Positions 54,717 through 63,364 are shown, counted from the stretch's first letter. The stretch is DNA of 64,000 nt from Mesorhizobium sp. B2-1-8 (GCF_006442545.2 NZ_CP083952.1:4999501-5063500), one strand, 5' to 3'. Program-made: numbers and translations. The notes: a model not told the origin generated them from the letters alone.

Positions 54717-55817
54717 ATGCGGATGGTCATTTTCGGTCTCACCGTTACATCTTCATGGGGGAACGGCCATGCCACGTTATGGCGCGGGCTGATCCGCGCC
54801 CTCGCCCGGCTGGGCTGGTCCATCACCTTTTTCGAACGCGACACTCCCTACTATGCCGGGACCCGCGATCTGGATCAGCTCGACGGCGGCAACGTCGTCA
54901 TCTATCCGGACTGGGAGGACATTCGCCGCGTCGCGGAACGGGCAATGAAGCAAGCGGATGTCGTTGTCGTCACCTCCTACTGCCCCGACGCCGTCGAAGC
55001 TTCCCGCCTTGCCCAGCAGGCAAGTCGCGGGCTGCGCGTCTTCTACGATCTCGACACTCCAGTCACGCTTGCCCGCGTCGAACACGGCGAGCGTCCGCCC
55101 TATTTCGGACCAGAGGGCCTTGCCGATTACCATCTCGTCCTGAGCTACACCGGCGGCTCGGCGATCGAGGCGCTGAAGACGGTTCTGGGTGCGCGTCACG
55201 TAATGCCGCTCTATGGGCATGTCGATCCGGACAGGCACCGGCCGGCAGAGAAGCGGGCCGAATTCGCCGGCGATCTGTCATATCTCGGGACCTACGCGGC
55301 AGATCGCCAGGCCGGCGTCGAAAAGCTGCTGGTCCGCCCGGCCATGCGCCTGCCTGATCAGCGCTTCATCATTGGCGGCGCGCAATATCCGCAGGAATTC
55401 CCGTGGAGCGACAACATCTTCTTCGTCAGGCATCTGCCGCCCGCCGACCATCCGGCGTTCTTCTCATCGTCGCGGCTGACGCTCAACGTCACGCGGGAAG
55501 CGATGGCGCAAAAAGGCTGGTGCCCGTCGGGACGGCTCTTCGAAGCGGCTGCGTGTGGGGCTGCCATCGTTACCGATGCATGGCCAGGCCTCGCGGACTT
55601 CTTCGAACCCGGCCGCGAAGTCCTGCTGGCGCATGACACGGATGATGTGGTCGCCGCGCTGCAATTGCCGGAGCTTGAACTCGACGGCATCCGAAGGCGT
55701 GCCCGCGAGCGGGTCTTGAGCGAGCACACTTCCGCCAAGCGTGCAGCGGAACTGGATAAAATCCTGGTCGACGCCTCGCAAAATCCGGTCGGCGAACCGA
55801 TGGAGGAAGCAGTCTGA
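54717..55817 (+). CDS. CgeB-like glycosyltransferase, copy 4
   Basis: 366 residues from the ATG at 54717, with aggaaa upstream. SSWGNGHATLWRGLIRAL, FFERDTPYYAGTRDL and CPSGRLFEAAACGAAIVTDA parallel copy 3. It lies between the phosphatase and nucleotidyltransferase genes, sharing one base with the latter (TGATG). Confidence 0.87.
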   Translation: MRMVIFGLTVTSSWGNGHATLWRGLIRALARLGWSITFFERDTPYYAGTRDLDQLDGGNVVIYPDWEDIRRVAERAMKQADVVVVTSYCPDAVEASRLAQQASRGLRVFYDLDTPVTLARVEHGERPPYFGPEGLADYHLVLSYTGGSAIEALKTVLGARHVMPLYGHVDPDRHRPAEKRAEFAGDLSYLGTYAADRQAGVEKLLVRPAMRLPDQRFIIGGAQYPQEFPWSDNIFFVRHLPPADHPAFFSSSRLTLNVTREAMAQKGWCPSGRLFEAAACGAAIVTDAWPGLADFFEPGREVLLAHDTDDVVAALQLPELELDGIRRRARERVLSEHTSAKRAAELDKILVDASQNPVGEPMEEAV

Positions 55818-56620
55818 TGTTGGGCATTGTGCCCGCTGCCGGACGTGGCAGCCGCATTCAACCGCTCGGTTTCTCGAAGGAGCTGCTGCCGGTTGGCAGC
55901 CGGATCGACGGCCAGACCGAACGTCCCTGCGCAGTAAGCGAGTATCTGGTGCGGCGCATGGTGAAGGCCGGCGTCGACAAGATCTGCTTCATCATCGGAT
56001 CGGGCAAATCCGACATTCTGGAATACTACGCAGCCGGCTACGGCGACGCGACGGCCCTCTTTGTGGTGCAGCCCAACCCCGTCGGCCTCTGCGATGCGAT
56101 TTTCCGGGCAGTGCCCCTCGTGGCGTCAGACGAGGTCGTCCTGGTCGGTCTTCCAGATACGATCTGGTTTCCCGAGGACGGTTTCTGTCATTTGCCCGAC
56201 GATCAGCTTTCATTTCTGCTCTTCCCCGTTGACCGCCCGGAATTCTTCGACGCCGTCTGCACCGAGGACGACGAGCGCGTGATCGAAATCCAGGTCAAGC
56301 GACAGGATGCCTCCACGAACTGGGTTTGGGGCGCGTTCAAGATGCCCGGTCATATCCTGCATCGGCTTGCGGTACTGTGGCGCGAGCGGGACCGCCGTGA
56401 CGAATACATCGGCACATTGATCAACGCCTACCTTGCGGCCGGCGGTGTGGCCCACGGTGTCAAGGCTGGGTCCGCTTATGTCGATGTCGGTACCTTCAAC
56501 GGCTATCGCACAGCCCTACGGTTGCTTGAAGACGGCGTCCCATCCGCCCCTCACCAGCCCGCCGCGATCATGCCCGGCACGCACTCGCATGTTCCCGTTG
56601 TCCCCGGCGAAGGAGGCTGA
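55817..56620 (+). CDS. sugar-phosphate nucleotidyltransferase
   Basis: 267 residues. The N-terminus IVPAAGRGSRIQPLGFSKEL has the GxGxR...K nucleotide motif, with QPNPVGLCDAIF and VGLPDTIWFP as active-site parts, as in glucose-1-phosphate thymidylyl/uridylyltransferases. It activates a sugar- or inositol-phosphate for the adjacent transferases. The shared TGATG with the preceding gene implies coupled translation. Confidence 0.88.
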   Translation: MLGIVPAAGRGSRIQPLGFSKELLPVGSRIDGQTERPCAVSEYLVRRMVKAGVDKICFIIGSGKSDILEYYAAGYGDATALFVVQPNPVGLCDAIFRAVPLVASDEVVLVGLPDTIWFPEDGFCHLPDDQLSFLLFPVDRPEFFDAVCTEDDERVIEIQVKRQDASTNWVWGAFKMPGHILHRLAVLWRERDRRDEYIGTLINAYLAAGGVAHGVKAGSAYVDVGTFNGYRTALRLLEDGVPSAPHQPAAIMPGTHSHVPVVPGEGG

Positions 56621-56622
56621 CC

Positions 56623-57384
56623 ATGTTGCATTCCCAAGCCGAAATCCGACGACGCATCGACGCGCTCGGCCCATGGTTCCACAACATGGAACTGGCCGGC
56701 GTCGAAACTGCACCCGACCACTTTCTCGGCAATTACCCCCTGATCAAATGGCTCAAATTCGCTGACGCCATACCTGCCGATCTGGCCGGCAAGACCGTGC
56801 TGGACATCGGCTGCAATGCCGGCTTCTATTCAATCGAGATGAAACGGCGAGGCGCCGCCCGTGTCCTCGGCATCGATTTCGACGAGGGCTATCTGGCGCA
56901 GGCCCGCTTTGCGGCCGAGATCGCGGATTGCGAGATCGAATTCCAGAAGCTATCGGTCTACGACGTTGGTGCCCTGCGCGAGACATTCGACGTCGTGCTG
57001 TTCATGGGGGTGCTTTACCATCTGCGCCACCCCTTGCTCGCGCTCGACTTAATCCGCGAGCACGTCGCCGGCGACATGATGATTTTTCAGTCCATGCAAC
57101 GCGGCAGCGCGGATCTGTTGGAGCTGGAAGAGAATTATCCCTTCTGGATGCATGATCTGTTCGACCGGCCAGAATTTCCCAAGCTGCATTTCGTAGAGCA
57201 ACGCTACGCGGATGATCCGACCAACTGGTGGATACCCAACCGGGCCTGCACCGAGGCGATGCTGCGCAGCGCGGGTTTCGAGATCGTTCTGCATCCCGAA
57301 CAGGAGGTCTATTTCTGTCGCGCGGCCGGCGATCCGGCCGGCGGCGGCGCAATTTACCCTTCGAAAGGAAAGCTCCATGATTGA
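56623..57384 (+). CDS. SAM-dependent methyltransferase, TIGR04290 (Rta_06860) type
   Basis: 253 residues with ggagg upstream of the ATG. SAM motif VLDIGCNAGFYSIEMKRRGA, then LFMGVLYHLRHPLLALDLIR and WWIPNRACTEAMLRSAGF. It matches the small-molecule methyltransferase family named after a Ramlibacter tataouinensis locus, which occurs in sugar clusters with B12 radical SAM proteins. The likely target is an O-methylated sugar or inositol. The end overlaps the next gene by 8 bp. Confidence 0.87.
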   Translation: MLHSQAEIRRRIDALGPWFHNMELAGVETAPDHFLGNYPLIKWLKFADAIPADLAGKTVLDIGCNAGFYSIEMKRRGAARVLGIDFDEGYLAQARFAAEIADCEIEFQKLSVYDVGALRETFDVVLFMGVLYHLRHPLLALDLIREHVAGDMMIFQSMQRGSADLLELEENYPFWMHDLFDRPEFPKLHFVEQRYADDPTNWWIPNRACTEAMLRSAGFEIVLHPEQEVYFCRAAGDPAGGGAIYPSKGKLHD

Positions 57385-58309
57385 AGCCGCGATGATCTGG
57401 AACGAGCCCAACAACAAATCGCACTGGGACCCCGAGCTCGACCCCGATTGGAGCCGCTTTGCCAGGATGGCAATTCTGTCGGCGGATGCGATCGCATCCG
57501 AGAACCCGGCCCTGGCAAAGGTGCTTGGCGGCATCTCGCCAATAGACCCCGACTTTATCGCGCACATGAAGGGATTCGGCGTACTGGACCACGTCGACGC
57601 CGTTGCGGTACACGGCTTTCCTCTTGACTGGAACTTGTGGCAAATTCAGGAATGGCCGCAGAGGATCGGCGAGATCGCAACCGTCACCGATCTTCCCATC
57701 TGGGTCAGCGAAGTCGGCATATCGACCTTCGGGGCCGAGGAAATACAGGTCTGGGGCCTCAAGCGCACCGCCGAATTGCTGCTCGGCAACGCACCACGAA
57801 TTCAGTGGTATAGCCTCTACGACCTTCCGCGCGAATGGGGGGCAACGACGCGGCATCGCGAAGCGGAGGGCTCCTCCTATTATCGTCATTTCCACATGGG
57901 GCTGCTGCGCCAGGACGGTACGCCGAAGCCGGCGATAGAAGAATTCCTGCGCCACACACCTGCAATGGGGCTGGTACAGTGGTTTCATTTCGAGGACCCC
58001 CGACTGGACGACGCCGTCGCATGGATGAAGCGGCTCGGCGTCACCAACGTGCGCACGGGGCTTTCCTGGGCCGACAGCTTCAGGCCGAATGCGTTGGACT
58101 GGTTCGACCGACAGATGGAAGCCCTCGCCCCTTTCGATGTCACGGTCACCTTCTGCTTCACGCCGGAACATCGTGGAATGATGCCTCACCACACCAGCCC
58201 TCCACTGGTGCCCGAGGAATTCGCTGAATTCTGCGCATCGATGGTCCGCCGCTACGCGCCCAGCATGACGTCCGACTCGCTTCCGACGCAGCGGGCCTCG
58301 GCGGCGTGA
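57377..58309 (+). CDS. GH39/clan GH-A beta-xylosidase-like protein, circularly permuted
   Basis: 310 residues from the ATG at 57377, with aaagga upstream. The acid/base motif of clan GH-A, WNEPNN (Glu10), stands at the extreme N-terminus. The nucleophile WVSEVG (Glu112), HGFP and YSLYD follow, and only after residue 198 comes WFHFEDP...LGVTNVRTGLSWADSF...EFCASMVRRYAP, which in ordinary relatives precedes the NEP motif. So the barrel halves are swapped, with both catalytic Glu kept. No signal peptide, so it is cytosolic. It may trim or transfer xylose or a related sugar. Confidence 0.78.
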   Translation: MIEAAMIWNEPNNKSHWDPELDPDWSRFARMAILSADAIASENPALAKVLGGISPIDPDFIAHMKGFGVLDHVDAVAVHGFPLDWNLWQIQEWPQRIGEIATVTDLPIWVSEVGISTFGAEEIQVWGLKRTAELLLGNAPRIQWYSLYDLPREWGATTRHREAEGSSYYRHFHMGLLRQDGTPKPAIEEFLRHTPAMGLVQWFHFEDPRLDDAVAWMKRLGVTNVRTGLSWADSFRPNALDWFDRQMEALAPFDVTVTFCFTPEHRGMMPHHTSPPLVPEEFAEFCASMVRRYAPSMTSDSLPTQRASAA

Positions 58310-58468
58310 GGCTCTCATGCGATCCGGTCCGCGATCAACGGATGCGCTGACGGAAATCGTGGCCCGCGGTTGCCACGCAATTCGCCGCAATTCACTGCCT
58401 TCGAGCTTCGAGGACATGCGGCCGGTCGCAAGCGCCCTCGCCCATCCCTCACAATCGCTCGGCCGGCC

Positions 58469-59533
58469 ATGACGCTTACCGTCCTCAATGTCGCCTATCC
58501 CCTCGCGCCTGTGGGACCGGACGCGGTCGGAGGTGCCGAGCAGGTCCTGTCGATGCTCGATCGGGCACTGGTTCACGCGGGTCACCGGTCTGTCGTCGTC
58601 GGCTGCCGGGGTTCCAGCGCGAGCGGCACCCTTCTGGAAACACCGGCGGAACGCGGCGTGCTCGACGAAGCGGCAAAGGGCCGCGCGCAGCAGGCTCATC
58701 GGACCGCGATCGCCACGGCCCGCGCCACTTGGCCGATCGACGTGGTTCATCTGCATGGCATCGACTTCGACGCCTACCTGCCAGCCGATGGCCCGACGTT
58801 GGTGACCCTTCACTTGCCATTGGACTGGTATCCGGCCGAGGCACTGCGCCCGACGCGCGACGACCTGTGGCTCCACGCCGTCTCGGCTGCCCAGCAGAAA
58901 ACCGCGCCTCCCGGCGCCAGGCTGGCGGCGCCAATTCCGAATGGCGTCGACATAGAGGCGCTCAGTCTGCCGCTAGCTAAGCGCGACTTTGCACTGGTTC
59001 TGAGCCGGGTCTGCCCGGAAAAGGGCATTCACCTGGCGCTGGAGGCAGCCAAACGGGCGGGTGTGCCACTGGTTGTCGGCGGCAAGGTCTATCCCTACGA
59101 AATGCACACGCGGTACTTTCGCGACGAGGTCCAACCTCGACTCGATGGCCGCCGCCGCTTCCTTGGTCCGATCGGTTTCACCGCCAAGCGACGCTTTCTC
59201 AACGCAGCGCGCTGTCTGGTCATCCCGAGCCTTGCCGCCGAAACCAGTTCACTTGTCGCCATGGAGGCACTGGCCTGCGGCACGCCGGTCGTGGCTTTTC
59301 CAAATGGCGCGCTTCCCGATGTGATCGAGCATGGCAGGACCGGCTTTCTCGTCAACTCTATCGACGAGATGGCCCAAGCCATCATTGCGGCACCCAGCCT
59401 GGACGCCGAGGCATGCCGGACCGAGGCGCGGCGGCGGTTTTCGCTGCAACGAATGATCTCGTCCTACATGGATGCCTATCAAGCACTGGCGCGACTTGGC
59501 ACCGATGCCGCGCGCCTCGCCACCACACCGTGA
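58469..59533 (+). CDS. family GT4-type glycosyltransferase
   Basis: 354 residues from the ATG at 58469 (MTLTVLNVAYPLAPVGPDAV); an open extension to 58370 is not GT-like. It has the GGAEQVLSMLDRAL acceptor-side motif and IPSLAAETSSLVAMEALACG with the EX7E-type signature. It follows a 159-bp gap after the GH39-like gene with no obvious promoter. Its stop overlaps the GNAT gene start (GTGA). Confidence 0.88.
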   Translation: MTLTVLNVAYPLAPVGPDAVGGAEQVLSMLDRALVHAGHRSVVVGCRGSSASGTLLETPAERGVLDEAAKGRAQQAHRTAIATARATWPIDVVHLHGIDFDAYLPADGPTLVTLHLPLDWYPAEALRPTRDDLWLHAVSAAQQKTAPPGARLAAPIPNGVDIEALSLPLAKRDFALVLSRVCPEKGIHLALEAAKRAGVPLVVGGKVYPYEMHTRYFRDEVQPRLDGRRRFLGPIGFTAKRRFLNAARCLVIPSLAAETSSLVAMEALACGTPVVAFPNGALPDVIEHGRTGFLVNSIDEMAQAIIAAPSLDAEACRTEARRRFSLQRMISSYMDAYQALARLGTDAARLATTP

Positions 59534-60522
59534 GCGAGCCTGTGCTGCGTAGCGAGATCATCGATGATCCGGCGCAATTCGATAGCCTCGCGCCGCACTG
59601 GTGGAAACTGTGGGAGCAGAGTTCTTCCGCGACGCCGTTTCAATCTCCCGCCTGGCTGGTGCCATGGTGGCGTACATTCGCGCCGGGCGACCTGGCGACG
59701 GTCGCGGTCTGGCACGGAGGCGATCTGTTGGGACTGGCGCCGCTCTATCTCGAGCACGGGGTCGCGGGCTCGAAATTGCTTCCGGTCGGGATTTCGCTCA
59801 GCGACTATCTGGACATCCTGTGTGTTCCCGGCACCGAAGCCCTGGTCGCAGCCGCAATTGCTGAAAAGATCCTCTCGGTTGAATGGTCGCAATGGGTCTT
59901 GTCGGATTTGCCGCAAGACGCTGCCGGTCTTGCCATGATCTATCCCGACCTGAAGGCCGGGCGGCCAGGCCTTCATGGCGTTTGCCCCGTGCTCGCTCTC
60001 GCCGGCGACGAAACCCTTGCGGGCTGTGTGCCCTCCCGACGAAGGCGCCAGTTGCGACGGGCGCGACAGGCCGCAGCCAGGCGCGGCCGGACCGCGTTGT
60101 CGTCGGCACGCGGCGAACCCCAAACCTTCCTCGATCAGTTGATCCGCCTTCACGACGCGCGCTGGGCCGGACGCGGAGGTGGTGTGTTGGCCGACGTCGC
60201 CGTAAAGCAATTCCACAGGCACTCGCTTCCCTTGCTCGACGCTCGTGGCCTTGCCCGGTGCTGGCTGCTCGCAATCGACGGCAGAACCGTCGGCGTCTAT
60301 TACGGCTTTCATCATCGCGGTCGCGCCTATGCCTATCTCGGGGGCTTCGACCCTGCTTATGCCGAAGAGAGTCCAGGCGCGATCCTGATCGGCCACGCGA
60401 TCGAGGAGTCGATCCGCGAGGGGGCGCATGAGTTCGATTTCCTGCGCGGTCAGGAAGCCTACAAATATGGCTGGGGCGCCATCGACAGGTGGACGATGCG
60501 CAGGGTCTGGACGCGGAATTGA
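59530..60522 (+). CDS. GNAT-fold protein of the CelD/BioF2 (FemAB-like) type
   Basis: 330 residues from the GTG at 59530, overlapping the preceding stop. TPFQSPAWLVPWWRTF near the N-terminus and YYGFHHRGRAYAYLGGFDP plus EFDFLRGQEAYKYGWG near the C-terminus are the hallmark of BioF2-like acyltransferases found in polysaccharide clusters. It probably N- or O-acylates a sugar of the glycan. Confidence 0.85.
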   Translation: MSEPVLRSEIIDDPAQFDSLAPHWWKLWEQSSSATPFQSPAWLVPWWRTFAPGDLATVAVWHGGDLLGLAPLYLEHGVAGSKLLPVGISLSDYLDILCVPGTEALVAAAIAEKILSVEWSQWVLSDLPQDAAGLAMIYPDLKAGRPGLHGVCPVLALAGDETLAGCVPSRRRRQLRRARQAAARRGRTALSSARGEPQTFLDQLIRLHDARWAGRGGGVLADVAVKQFHRHSLPLLDARGLARCWLLAIDGRTVGVYYGFHHRGRAYAYLGGFDPAYAEESPGAILIGHAIEESIREGAHEFDFLRGQEAYKYGWGAIDRWTMRRVWTRN

Positions 60523-60526
60523 TACC

Positions 60527-61741
60527 ATGATCGCGACCGGCCCAAAATCGGCCCAGCGCCGGACAGCGATGAGATCGGCCGTCGAAGACTGCATGAAGGA
60601 TGGCGTTTGCGCCGAAGCCGTCATCGCCAGGCTGGCGCTTTACCTACAGACGAGGATCGGGGCGGCGGAATTGGCGGAGATCGTGCTGGATATCATCCCG
60701 TCGGTTCCTCAATACGCGGACAGACTGCAAGAGGTAGCCGGGCTGCTTCGCCGCAATCCAAGCGCATTCGCCTTGTTACGGGCCACGGGCGCGGCCGTTC
60801 GGCACGCACGCGACGAGGACGAGACAGATGCCGCTGTCGTCACGCGATTGGCATCGAGCTTCGATGCGGCGGCAGCGATTTCGGGAACAGCAAGCGTCCA
60901 ACTCGCATCCCTCGGCGATGAGGACAGGCTGTCAGGCACCACCGACGAAATCGCTGCATGGCTCAAAGAGCAGGATTTCACCGGCACCGGCCGGGACGTC
61001 CTGGACATTGGTTGCGGCATCGGCCGTTTCGAAGGTGCGCTTTCCAACTCCTTCAACCGGATGGTCGGCATCGACATATCCTCGCGGATGATCTCCATCG
61101 CCTCTGAGCGGTGCGCCGCGCTGGGCAATGTCGAGGTGCGGCGAACCTCCGGTCTCGACTTGACCGAATTCGACGACAGCAGTTTCGATTGCGTGCTGGC
61201 GGTCGACTGCTTTCCTTATCTCGTTCTGGCCGGCATGGCTGAGCGGCATTTCGAGGAGATTGCACGCGTTCTGAGACAGCCGGGGTGGCTGGCCCTGCTG
61301 AACTATTCTTATCGCGGATCGCTTTTTTTGGACCGCGCCGATATCAGTCGTCTGGCCGAAGCTCACCAATTGCGGGTCGTCATCAATGGCGAGAAGCCGT
61401 TTCGGTTATGGGATGGCGATGCCTTCCTGCTTGCTCGCGGCGGCGGAACATTACCGCGCACCGCCAGTTCGGACGTCGAACCAGAAGCGCTGAAGAACGT
61501 CACCGATCCAAAGGAGAAAGTCATGGCATCCGGCGACAAAAAACATTTCGGCCGCGGCACACAGGGCAAGGGTACCGGCGCCGGCGCGATGACCGACCTG
61601 CCCAAGGACAAGGTCGGAGAAAACGCCGTTTTGTCCAATCGCGACAAGAAGCAGCACAGCGAGGAGCGTGGACTGGATGGCAATCGCATCAAGTCCGATC
61701 AATATCAGGACCATGCCGCGAACCAGTTGCCGAAGGATTGA
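60527..61741 (+). CDS. SAM methyltransferase fused in frame to a small stress protein
   Basis: 404 residues. Residues 1-160 are helical with no known family. Residues 155-300 are a class I methyltransferase (VLDIGCGIGRFEGALSNSF, VLAVDCFPYLVLAG). The frame runs on without a stop through about 25 spacer residues into the complete 72-residue protein that starts at internal Met333 (ATG 61523). The spacer encodes an EcfG-like promoter and a ribosome-binding site, so it looks like an intergenic region made coding by loss of a stop. Confidence 0.82.
   Translation: MIATGPKSAQRRTAMRSAVEDCMKDGVCAEAVIARLALYLQTRIGAAELAEIVLDIIPSVPQYADRLQEVAGLLRRNPSAFALLRATGAAVRHARDEDETDAAVVTRLASSFDAAAAISGTASVQLASLGDEDRLSGTTDEIAAWLKEQDFTGTGRDVLDIGCGIGRFEGALSNSFNRMVGIDISSRMISIASERCAALGNVEVRRTSGLDLTEFDDSSFDCVLAVDCFPYLVLAGMAERHFEEIARVLRQPGWLALLNYSYRGSLFLDRADISRLAEAHQLRVVINGEKPFRLWDGDAFLLARGGGTLPRTASSDVEPEALKNVTDPKEKVMASGDKKHFGRGTQGKGTGAGAMTDLPKDKVGENAVLSNRDKKQHSEERGLDGNRIKSDQYQDHAANQLPKD
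61445..61469 (+). promoter_or_regulatory. EcfG promoter-like site inside the methyltransferase frame
   Basis: GGAAC-N16-AGTT, 53 bp upstream of the internal ATG at 61523. Confidence 0.5.
61523..61741 (+). CDS. small hydrophilic stress-type protein, nested in frame in the gene at 60527
   Basis: 72 residues from the ATG at 61523, with aaaggag 5-12 nt upstream: KKHFGRGTQGKGTGAGAMTD, LPKDKVGENAVLSNRDKKQH and SEERGLDGNRIKSDQYQDHA. This is a complete, very polar, Gly/Lys/Asp-rich protein of a type usually encoded alone in rhizobia. Its own promoter motif and ribosome-binding site suggest it is still made independently as well as fused. Confidence 0.7.
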   Translation: MASGDKKHFGRGTQGKGTGAGAMTDLPKDKVGENAVLSNRDKKQHSEERGLDGNRIKSDQYQDHAANQLPKD

Positions 61742-61809
61742 ACGCCGTCACACCGCATTCTTGGCCCGCGGCGACATGGGGCTAAGGAAATAAATCTGTG
61801 CAAGCCTAG

Positions 61810-63364
61810 CCAGTCGTCGGTGAACTATCCGCAAGGCTTTGATCTGGTTTCCTAATCGGCGAGGAATGCGGGAATAGCGTTGCAACATTTGCGGTGTCTG
61901 GTTGCCGTTTTCTTGCAATTCGATTTGACGATTCCCTTGTGCGCCGATGCGTGATTCACTCGTTTTGGCGGGCGAATCGAGGGGACGGCGAATGTCCAGG
62001 CCACGCGAGAAGCGCGAGACGGGAGAGCAGGACCTGTTCCGCTCCAGGCTCGATCAGATCATCAACATGAAGCACGAGTTGGTGCGGCTGGCGCAGGCGA
62101 TCGACTGGCCGGTGCTGGAGGAGCGTTTCGGCGCGGTCTATTCGGACGGTCCTGGCATGCCGCCCTTGCCGACGCGACTGATGGCGGGCCTTGCGATCCT
62201 GAAGCACACTTTCGACTTGTCGGACGAGGAGCTGTGCGCCCGCTGGGTGGAGAACCCCTACTTCCAGTATCTGTGCGGTGAAGAGTTCTTCCGCCACGAG
62301 CTCTCCTTCGAGCGCTCATCGATGACGCGCTGGCGCCAGCGCATGGGCGAGGAGCCGATCACGGCGCTCCTGCAAGAAAGCCTGGCGGTGGCGGTCAAGA
62401 GCGGAGCGATGAAGCCGGCCGATACGCGCCGGGTGATCGTCGACACGACCGTGCAGCCGAAGAACGTGATGTTCCCCACCGACGCCAAGCTCGTCAATCG
62501 GGCGCGCGAGCGGCTGGTGCGGCTGGCCAAGAAGGCGGGGCTCGATTTGCGCCAGACCTACGTGCGGGTCGGCAAGCTGGCGCTGATCAAGCACCAGCGC
62601 TACGCGCACGCCAAGCAGTTCAAGCGGGCCAACAAGGCGCTGCGCAAGCTCAAGACCTATCTCGGCCGCACCATTCGCGACATCTCCCGCCGGATCACCG
62701 GCCAAACGGACCTCGAGGCGAGCTTCAAGTGGCCGCTCTACCAGGCCTCGGCGGTTCTGGAGCAACGTCAGCGCCAGCGCGGCCGCAAAATCTACAGCCT
62801 GCACGCCCATGAGGTCGAGTGCATCGGCAAGGGCAAGGCGCATGCCCCTTACGAGTTCGGCGTCAAGGTCTCGATCGCCACGACGCTCGAACGCTCGAAG
62901 GGCGGCCAGTTCGCCCTGCACGCTCAGGCACTGCCCGGCAATCCCTATGACGGCCATACGCTCGCGACCGTTATCCCCGACATGGAAAAGACCATCGGCA
63001 ACGAAATCGGCCGCATCCTCGCCGACGCCGGATATCGCGGCCACAACGCACCTGAAAGCCACAAGCTCAGGGTCTTCACCGCCGGCCAGAAGCGCCGCGT
63101 CACACCTGCCATCAAGCGTCAGATGCGCAGGCGATCGGCAGTCGAACCCGTCATCGGCCACATCAAGGCCGAGCACCGCATGGGCCGCAACTACCTCGCC
63201 GGCGAACAGGGCGACGCCATCAACGCCATCCTCGCCGCCGCCGGCTACAACTTCTCGCTCCTGATCAAATGGTTCAGGCTGCTTTTGTGGCTTCTCATCA
63301 CAGCACTCCAAAGCCGCCCCAGATCCAGCGCAGCCTGACCCACTTCATTGTTCACGGACGACTA
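61810..63364 (+). mobile_element. IS5-type insertion sequence
   Basis: About 1.55 kb. Imperfect terminal inverted repeats lie near 61811-61828 (cagtcgtcggtgaac) and 63347-63364 (gttcacggacgact), 15 of 18 matching. CTAG occurs at both edges (61806-61809 and 63362-63365), possibly a target duplication or part of the ends. It carries one complete transposase gene. It sits between the sugar cluster and nepR. Confidence 0.75.
61992..63338 (+). CDS. IS5/IS1182-type DDE transposase
   Basis: 448 residues from the ATG at 61992, with gagggga upstream. N-terminal DUF772-like domain (PPLPTRLMAGLAILKHTFDL, WVENPYFQYLCGEEFFRHEL), catalytic Asp in VIVDTTVQPKN, later Asp in ILADAGYRGHN, and the C-terminal VEPVIGHIKAEHRMGRNYL carrying the Glu. 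The gene appears intact, so the element may be active. Confidence 0.92.
   Translation: MSRPREKRETGEQDLFRSRLDQIINMKHELVRLAQAIDWPVLEERFGAVYSDGPGMPPLPTRLMAGLAILKHTFDLSDEELCARWVENPYFQYLCGEEFFRHELSFERSSMTRWRQRMGEEPITALLQESLAVAVKSGAMKPADTRRVIVDTTVQPKNVMFPTDAKLVNRARERLVRLAKKAGLDLRQTYVRVGKLALIKHQRYAHAKQFKRANKALRKLKTYLGRTIRDISRRITGQTDLEASFKWPLYQASAVLEQRQRQRGRKIYSLHAHEVECIGKGKAHAPYEFGVKVSIATTLERSKGGQFALHAQALPGNPYDGHTLATVIPDMEKTIGNEIGRILADAGYRGHNAPESHKLRVFTAGQKRRVTPAIKRQMRRRSAVEPVIGHIKAEHRMGRNYLAGEQGDAINAILAAAGYNFSLLIKWFRLLLWLLITALQSRPRSSAA

Noticed and set aside
57002..58876. 624-residue minus-strand frame across three genes
   Set aside because: It spans well-supported plus-strand genes and is rich in Arg, His and Gly as antisense shadows are.
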